DNA of 15,741 nucleotides. Source: JADFNO01 sp965369945 (GTDB taxonomy: Bacteria > Planctomycetota > Phycisphaerae > Phycisphaerales > SM1A02). The stretch covers positions 1 to 15,741 of the forward strand of contig CBDUST010000075.1 of NCBI GenBank assembly GCA_965369945.1, written 5' to 3'. This document shows, one piece after another, positions 11,392-15,741 of the stretch (position 1 is the stretch's first letter; every line of letters begins with the position of its first letter). The notes beneath the pieces were generated by a model. It saw only the letters and a list, made by a program, of their open reading frames with translations, was not told the origin of the DNA and made no database searches. Both the position numbers and the translations under genes were made by a program.

Positions 11392-13470
11392 ATGCCGCAA
11401 ACATTCGTCGAGAAGATCGCCACTCGCTTCGCCGCTCCCGGAACTGGGGACGGGAAGAAGGCCTACGCCGGGGATTTTCTCAATATCCGCCCCAAGCACA
11501 TTATGACGCACGACAACACGTCGGCGGTGATGAGTAAGTTCAAGACGATCGGTGCGGCAAACGTGTTCGACCCAAAGCAACCCGTCTTCGCGATCGATCA
11601 CGATATTCAAAACACGACGCCTGAAAATCTCGGCAAGTACGCAAAAATCGAAGCGTTCGCGCGCGAACATGGGATTGATTTTTACCCGGCCGGGACGGGT
11701 ATCAGTCATCAGGTCATGGTCGAGCAAGGCTACGTGACTCCCGGAAGTTTGGTCGTGGGCAGTGATTCACATTCGAATCTCTATGGTGCGGTTGGTGCGC
11801 TGGGGACGCCGGTGGTTCGCACGGATGCTGCGTGCATTTGGGCGACGGGTCAAACGTGGTGGCAGGTTCCCCCAATCGCGCGCGTCAACCTCACCGGCCA
11901 GTTACTTCCGGGGGTGGTTGGCAAAGATGTCATCATCGCCCTGTGCGGCGTGTTCAATAACGATGAAGTGCTGAACATGATCGTCGAGTTCGTCGGCGAC
12001 GGCATCGCGTGCCTCTCGATGGATCAACGTCTTAGCATTGCCAATATGACAACCGAGTGGGGAGCACTGGGCGGCGTGTTTCCGTTTGATGAGGTGCTGT
12101 GCGATTATCTGTATGGACGAGCGGATTACCTGGCTGCGAGAAAGACACCGCGTTACTCTCGCTCTGATGTGGATGATTGGTTTGAGAACAGACTAGTCTC
12201 TGACGCGGGGGCGCGCTATGCCGTGGACTTGATGCTCGACTTGGCGACGGTAATTCCCCACGTCTCGGGGCCGGATCATGTGAAGGTGATGCACGCGTTG
12301 CCTGAAATCGAAGAGCGGCGAGTCAAGATCAACAAGGCGTATCTGCTGAGCTGTGTCAACGCACGCTTGGAAGACCTCAAAGAAGCGGCTGCGATCGTTG
12401 ATGGCAAAACCGTTGCCCAAGGCGTCGAGTTCTACGTCGCGGCCGCTTCAGCTGAGGTGCAGCGGCAAGCCGAGAACGATGGATTTTGGCAAACATTGAT
12501 TGATGCAGGTGCGATTGCACTTCCCAGCGGATGCGGGCCGTGTATCGGCCTCGGGCGCGGAACACTCGAACCGGGTGAGGTCTGCATCAGCGCCACCAAT
12601 CGCAACTTCCGGGGGCGAATGGGGTCCCGCGATGCAAAGGCTTATCTCGGTAGTCCAGCGGTTGTCGCGGCCTCAGCGATTGCCGGCTACATCTGCTCAC
12701 CACATCAATTTGGAAATGTCAAGCCCACGTTCTCGATCAAAGTTCACGATCAGAAACGCGAAGTTCGTGCGGTTGAGATCCTCAAAGGCTTTCCGCAAAC
12801 GATGACCGGCCGATCGCTGCTGCTCCCCGTCGATAACCTCAACACCGATGGCATCTACTCCAGCAAACTGACATACCGCGATGATGTGAGTGACAAGGAG
12901 ATGGCGGCCGCTTCTTTCGCCAACTACGACCCACAGTTCAACACTATCGCGTGCGAAGGTGACATCATCGTCGCCGGTCGCAACTTCGGCACTGGTTCCT
13001 CGCGCGAACAAGCAGCCACGTGCCTGAAACTTCGTGGTATCCAATGCATTATCGCCGCGTCGTTTAGTCAAACATATAAGCGTAACGCGTTCAATAACGG
13101 GTTTCTCGTGCTGGAGAGTCCGGAGTTATACGAAGCGCTGTGTGCGCAATCGGAATCCCCTCTCTCCTTGGGAGAGGGTGGCGAGCGCAGCGAGACGGGT
13201 GAGGGTTCTTCAGAACTGAGAACAGCTCCTCAATCGGATGAAGAGAAGAAAAGACCCTCACCCCCAACCCCTCTCCCAGGGGGAGAGGGGAGTAAGAGCA
13301 CCATTCCCAGCCCGGAGATCACGATCGATTTCGCCACATCGACAATAACTGTGGAAAATAGAACCTGCGCGTTTTCACCGCTGAGCACCGTGGCCCAAGA
13401 ACTCATCGTCACAGGCGGCGCGGAAGCACTCGTCAGGCGCAAGATCAGCAATTCAGTTGGAGTTACCTAA
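11392..13470 (+). CDS. Aconitase-superfamily protein, fungal homoaconitase-like, with repeat insertion
   Basis: A fused large-plus-swivel-domain dehydratase of 692 residues that isomerises a 2-hydroxy tricarboxylate (citrate or homocitrate type) through the cis-alkene. The large domain (about 1-440) has HIMTHDNTSAVMSKFK (36-51), GSDSHSN (123-129) and the [4Fe-4S] ligands Cys321, Cys381 and Cys384 (LLSCVNAR and SGCGPCIG). The swivel domain (about 465-692) has DNLNTDGIYSSKLTY (481-495) and NFGTGSSREQAAT (531-543). The order and wording of these motifs, especially FYPAGTGISHQ and DNLNTDGIY, recall fungal Lys4 homoaconitase more than bacterial AcnA, AcnB or LeuC. Residues about 587-636, rich in Pro, Gly, Ser and Glu, come from two inverted copies of an intergenic hairpin repeat; sequence resumes normally after them. 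Nearby citryl-CoA and dehydrogenase genes suggest an aconitase role; a homoaconitase role remains possible. Confidence 0.88.
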   Translation: MPQTFVEKIATRFAAPGTGDGKKAYAGDFLNIRPKHIMTHDNTSAVMSKFKTIGAANVFDPKQPVFAIDHDIQNTTPENLGKYAKIEAFAREHGIDFYPAGTGISHQVMVEQGYVTPGSLVVGSDSHSNLYGAVGALGTPVVRTDAACIWATGQTWWQVPPIARVNLTGQLLPGVVGKDVIIALCGVFNNDEVLNMIVEFVGDGIACLSMDQRLSIANMTTEWGALGGVFPFDEVLCDYLYGRADYLAARKTPRYSRSDVDDWFENRLVSDAGARYAVDLMLDLATVIPHVSGPDHVKVMHALPEIEERRVKINKAYLLSCVNARLEDLKEAAAIVDGKTVAQGVEFYVAAASAEVQRQAENDGFWQTLIDAGAIALPSGCGPCIGLGRGTLEPGEVCISATNRNFRGRMGSRDAKAYLGSPAVVAASAIAGYICSPHQFGNVKPTFSIKVHDQKREVRAVEILKGFPQTMTGRSLLLPVDNLNTDGIYSSKLTYRDDVSDKEMAAASFANYDPQFNTIACEGDIIVAGRNFGTGSSREQAATCLKLRGIQCIIAASFSQTYKRNAFNNGFLVLESPELYEALCAQSESPLSLGEGGERSETGEGSSELRTAPQSDEEKKRPSPPTPLPGGEGSKSTIPSPEITIDFATSTITVENRTCAFSPLSTVAQELIVTGGAEALVRRKISNSVGVT
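13157..13210 (+). repeat. Hairpin element copy B, in frame in the aconitase-like gene
   Basis: A 9-bp stem with one wobble (13158-13166 with 13170-13178) is followed by a 14-18-bp insert (GCGAGCGCAGCGAGAC) and GGGTGAGGGTTCTT, the same tail as copy A. It is translated as PLSLGEGGERSETGEGSS (residues 590-607). Orientation is the same as copy A. Confidence 0.8.
13251..13292 (-). repeat. Hairpin element copy C, inverted, in frame in the aconitase-like gene
   Basis: This is the reverse complement of the same element: AAGACCCTCACCC, then a 10-bp perfect stem (13268-13277 with 13281-13290). It is translated as RPSPPTPLPGGEGS (621-634). It faces copy B across 40 bp, and the facing tails (13197-13210 and 13251-13263) can also pair. 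Confidence 0.8.
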
Positions 13471-14343
13471 TTCCGCCAATCGTTCGATCCGCTCCGGTTC
13501 GCTCTCCGTCAGCCACGCGTCTTTGGATAGTAATTCATGCGCTCGGCGAAAATACGACTTTGCTTCACTGATCTTCCCCAGTGCGTGCAGACACTCCGCT
13601 AACTCTTCATACACATAGCCGTCCGGGTTCTCGATATCGTCGATCTGCTTTTCCAAATCACGCTGAATCGCCAGCGCCTCCTCCACTCGATCAAGTGATC
13701 GCAAGCACTTCGCAACACACCAACACGCCACACGAACATCGTCCGCTTTGCCTTGCGCTATTCGATGCTCAAGCGCCTGCTCGAAATACTCAAGTGCATG
13801 ATCGAAATCATCGGCGCTGTGATACGACCAGCCGATGTTGTTGCACAATGAACCCTTCCAACGCTGCGCATCCGGATCGGATGATGAATTGGCCAAATCA
13901 AGCGCTTTCTGATCCCACCTCAAGGCCTCATTGCCGGACTGGACGATCGCGATCATGTGCGCCGCATCGACTGCCAAACCGTCGATCCCTTCACGCCTCG
14001 CCAACTCCCACGCCTCGACAAAACAAGGCTTAGCCTTCTCTGCACTCCCGGATGAATTGAACACACGCCCACGTTCCGCCAACAGTCGCACCCGCGCCCG
14101 GTGCATATCCCCGTCAATCATCGCATCCGCTTCATCCAAAATTCGATGCGCTTCGTCAAACTGCCGCTGCAACCCTTGCGCTCGCGCAATCTGCGTAAGT
14201 AGCTCGGTGTGGTAGGACCGATCATCAAGTGCCTCAGCCTTCGTCAAAATCGCCCGGAACTTCGACTCCGTACCCGCGGGATCGTCGTAATCCCACACCC
14301 CTTGAAGATCAGGCAGATTCGAGTTTTGATCGGCGACCGCCAT
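13453..14343 (-). CDS. Tetratricopeptide-repeat protein
   Basis: A 296-residue soluble, all-helical protein with about five TPR-like units, near residues 47-80, 84-117, 164-197, 205-238 and 243-276. The clearest are CNNIGWSYHSADDFDHALEY (167-186) and YEELAECLHALGKISEAKSY (245-264), with the usual Gly/Ala/Tyr spacing. There is no signal peptide, membrane segment or catalytic domain, so a scaffold or protein-interaction role is likely and the partner is unknown. The ATG at 14343 is preceded by GGTGGAGG about 10 nt upstream, one of the few strong ribosome sites in the window; an upstream GTG at 14382 would add 13 residues. It is convergent with the aconitase-like gene, overlapping its last 18 bp, and divergent from the dehydrogenase gene, so it interrupts the two metabolic genes. 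Confidence 0.85.
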   Translation of the reverse strand: MAVADQNSNLPDLQGVWDYDDPAGTESKFRAILTKAEALDDRSYHTELLTQIARAQGLQRQFDEAHRILDEADAMIDGDMHRARVRLLAERGRVFNSSGSAEKAKPCFVEAWELARREGIDGLAVDAAHMIAIVQSGNEALRWDQKALDLANSSSDPDAQRWKGSLCNNIGWSYHSADDFDHALEYFEQALEHRIAQGKADDVRVACWCVAKCLRSLDRVEEALAIQRDLEKQIDDIENPDGYVYEELAECLHALGKISEAKSYFRRAHELLSKDAWLTESEPERIERLAELGNSN

Positions 14344-14392
14344 CGACTCACATCCTCCACCCAGCCCGGCGATTGTACTCACCCGACCATGC

Positions 14393-14398
14393 TATACT
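14393..14398 (+). promoter_or_regulatory. Probable -10 box for the dehydrogenase gene
   Basis: TATACT preceded by GC lies in the divergent gap, about 70 nt ahead of the ATG. TTGTAC (14374-14379) is present but only about 13 bp upstream, shorter than usual, so the -35 is unclear. Confidence 0.4.
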
Positions 14399-14430
14399 CC
14401 CCGCCCTCGTTTGTTTCCAACCCTGTTTTA

Positions 14431-14460
14431 TCTGTGTCCATCTGTGTTCATCTGTGGTTG
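14431..14460 (+). repeat. Three 10-bp TCTGTG tandem units ahead of the dehydrogenase gene
   Basis: TCTGTGTCCA, TCTGTGTTCA and TCTGTGGTTG stand head to tail, ending 7 nt before the dehydrogenase ATG. They lie between the probable promoter and the start codon, so would be in the 5' leader. The block resembles a dispersed repeat I recall from Planctomycetes intergenic regions. No normal ribosome site is present unless part of this block serves. Confidence 0.8.
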
Positions 14461-14467
14461 CTCTTCT

Positions 14468-15601
14468 ATGCCCAAATACACCATCGCCTGGTTACCCGGT
14501 GACGGCGTCGGCAAAGACGTCATGGAAGCCGCCCGCATCGTCCTTGACGCGATGAAGTTCGACGCCCAGTACATTCCCGCCGACATCGGCTGGGAATTCT
14601 GGTGTAACGAAGGCGATCCGCTGCCGCAGCGAACGATCGACATTCTCAAGGAAACAGATTGCGCACTGTTCGGAGCGATCACCTCCAAGCCGCGCGATGA
14701 AGCCAACGAAGAACTCACGCCCGGGCTGCGCGATAAGGGTTTGGTTTACTTCAGCCCAATCGTGAAGCTTCGCCAACTGTTGAATCTGCACACGAATCTT
14801 CGCCCGTGCAAAGCCTATCCCGGTAATCCGCTTAATTACCGCGACGATATCGACCTCGTTGTGTTTCGTGAGAATACCGAAGGGATGTACGGCGGCGTCG
14901 AGTGGTTCCCGCTGCCGGAAAAAGTCTATGAAGCGATGTGCGACAACCCCAAGATGGTCAAATGGAAAGACAAGGGACTTGAGAACGTCGCGCTCTCCAC
15001 ACGCATCATGTCCAAGCAAGGTTGCGAATCGATCTGCAGGCAAGCCTTCGAATTCGCCAAGACCCACAATCGAAAGAGTGTCACGCTCGTTGAGAAACCC
15101 AATGTGTTGCGCGAAACGGGCGGCTTGATGACCCGCGTTGCGCGCGACGTCGCAAAGGACTACCCAGATATTCCACTATGGGAAGCGAACATCGATGCCA
15201 TCTGTATGTGGATGATCAAGAATCCACAGAACTACGACGTGCTGGTCGCAGAGAACATGTTCGGCGACATTCTTTCAGATCTCTGTGCAGGCTTGGTCGG
15301 AGGGCTCGGCTTCGCCTCAGCCGCCAACATCGGCGACGACTATGCTGTGTTCGAACCAACCCACGGCTCAGCGCCAAAGTACGATGGTCAATACAAAGTC
15401 AACCCTATGGCAATGTTGCTCACCGTCAAACTCATGTTCGATTGGCTCGATGAGAACGAACTAGCGACCCGGCTCGAAAACGCAATCACCACAGTCATCA
15501 AAGAAAACAAGATCGGGACGTATGATGTGGGTCTGAGCAATACCACCTTGGAGGTTGCTGAAGAAGTCGCGCGGAATCTGAATACGCCTGTAGGAGCGTA
15601 G
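14468..15601 (+). CDS. Isocitrate/isopropylmalate dehydrogenase-family enzyme (isocitrate dehydrogenase candidate)
   Basis: A 377-residue metal-dependent, NAD(P)-linked beta-decarboxylating dehydrogenase of (homo)isocitrate or isopropylmalate. It opens with YTIAWLPGDGVGKDV (4-18). Substrate-site residues by motif are Ser96, Arg102 and Arg112 in FSPIVKLRQLLNLHTNLRP and Arg134 in VVFRENTEGMYGG; the Ser at the position of E. coli Icd Ser113 argues for isocitrate rather than isopropylmalate, but the Asn two residues later is Ile98. Lys210 (LVEKPNVL) and Asp243, Asp267 and Asp271 (NIDA, NMFGDILSDL) are the catalytic Lys and metal ligands. THGSAPKYDGQYKVNP (298-313) has the Lys-Tyr pair found in NADP-using Icd. 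The frame is open upstream, but the ATG at 14468 gives the normal N-terminus. Homoisocitrate dehydrogenase is the main alternative, given the Lys4-like neighbour. Confidence 0.85.
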   Translation: MPKYTIAWLPGDGVGKDVMEAARIVLDAMKFDAQYIPADIGWEFWCNEGDPLPQRTIDILKETDCALFGAITSKPRDEANEELTPGLRDKGLVYFSPIVKLRQLLNLHTNLRPCKAYPGNPLNYRDDIDLVVFRENTEGMYGGVEWFPLPEKVYEAMCDNPKMVKWKDKGLENVALSTRIMSKQGCESICRQAFEFAKTHNRKSVTLVEKPNVLRETGGLMTRVARDVAKDYPDIPLWEANIDAICMWMIKNPQNYDVLVAENMFGDILSDLCAGLVGGLGFASAANIGDDYAVFEPTHGSAPKYDGQYKVNPMAMLLTVKLMFDWLDENELATRLENAITTVIKENKIGTYDVGLSNTTLEVAEEVARNLNTPVGA

Positions 15602-15741
15602 GATGTGCCGTCGACGCGAAGGGTGACTGATATTTCTCGGATCAGCATACACAAGTTACCCGCTCTCTTGGTTTCAGCCTCCCTTGCGGGTGCCACACAG
15701 CATCTCGTAGAGTGCTGTGTGCTCTGCGGCAGCAACACTCC
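15602..15741. other. Non-coding right end with a strong repeat-type hairpin
   Basis: No gene is seen in the last 140 bp. At 15694-15702 CACACAGCA pairs with TGCTGTGTG at 15713-15721. Inside it, CTC (15704-15706) pairs with GAG (15710-15712) around GTA, so the stem is 12 bp with one bulge. It is preceded by GCGGGTGC, giving the GGGTGCCAC start I recall from Planctomycetes repeat families. It could also end the dehydrogenase transcript; there is no U-run. Confidence 0.6.

Noticed and set aside
13157..13292. Two repeat blocks seen as a small CRISPR array
   Set aside because: The copies are inverted relative to each other, only two in number here, and translated within a conserved enzyme.
13157..13292. 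A frameshift or pseudogene in the aconitase-like gene
   Set aside because: The frame is intact through both repeats, and the C-terminal swivel sequence (TVAQELIVTGGAEALVRRKI) is normal afterwards.
15388..15738. Minus-strand open frame at the right end
   Set aside because: It runs antisense through the dehydrogenase C-terminus and across the terminal hairpin. It shows no motifs.

Overview
The window is a gene-dense bacterial chromosome segment of moderate to high GC. It has short intergenic gaps, few clear Shine-Dalgarno sites and many small palindromic repeats. The 10-bp TCTGTG-type tandem ahead of the last gene, the CCCTCTCCC..GGGAGAGGG hairpin element (three copies) and the GGGTGCCAC-type hairpin at the right end are, from memory, typical of Planctomycetes-like genomes. 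I infer a planctomycete or a relative. No marker gene proves this.

Left part (1-6720). The window opens inside a minus-strand voltage-gated-type ion channel, cut by the left edge. Next comes urocanate hydratase (hutU, minus). It is divergent from a small VOC/glyoxalase-fold protein (plus), across an AT-rich symmetric promoter region. Cystathionine beta-synthase follows on plus, then histidine ammonia-lyase (hutH) on minus, so two histidine-degradation genes are separated by sulfur-amino-acid and VOC genes. hutH is divergent from an unrecognised multi-pass membrane protein.

Central and right part (6790-15601). A plus-strand series reads: SucC-like acyl-CoA synthetase beta subunit with a C-terminal extension of about 95 residues; SucD-like alpha subunit; a short citrate-synthase-fold citryl-CoA lyase; a RimJ/RimL-type acetyltransferase; an HD-domain protein lacking the His of its HD pair; an aconitase-superfamily protein closest, from memory, to fungal homoaconitase; and an isocitrate/isopropylmalate dehydrogenase-family enzyme. 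A TPR protein on minus sits between the last two. The first three resemble the split ATP-citrate-lyase system of Hydrogenobacter (citryl-CoA synthetase plus citryl-CoA lyase). With the aconitase-like and dehydrogenase genes they could connect acetyl-CoA/oxaloacetate with 2-oxoglutarate through citryl-CoA and citrate. That joint function is an inference from gene content.

The most unusual sequence-level feature is repeats inside reading frames. A head-to-head pair of the hairpin element lies in frame near the C-terminus of the aconitase-like gene. A G-quadruplex-type 18-bp tandem repeat adds a Gly/Ser loop to the SucD-like subunit. A palindrome also found upstream of the ion channel gene lies in frame in the SucC-like gene. 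No tRNA, rRNA, CRISPR array, transposase or phage gene was seen.
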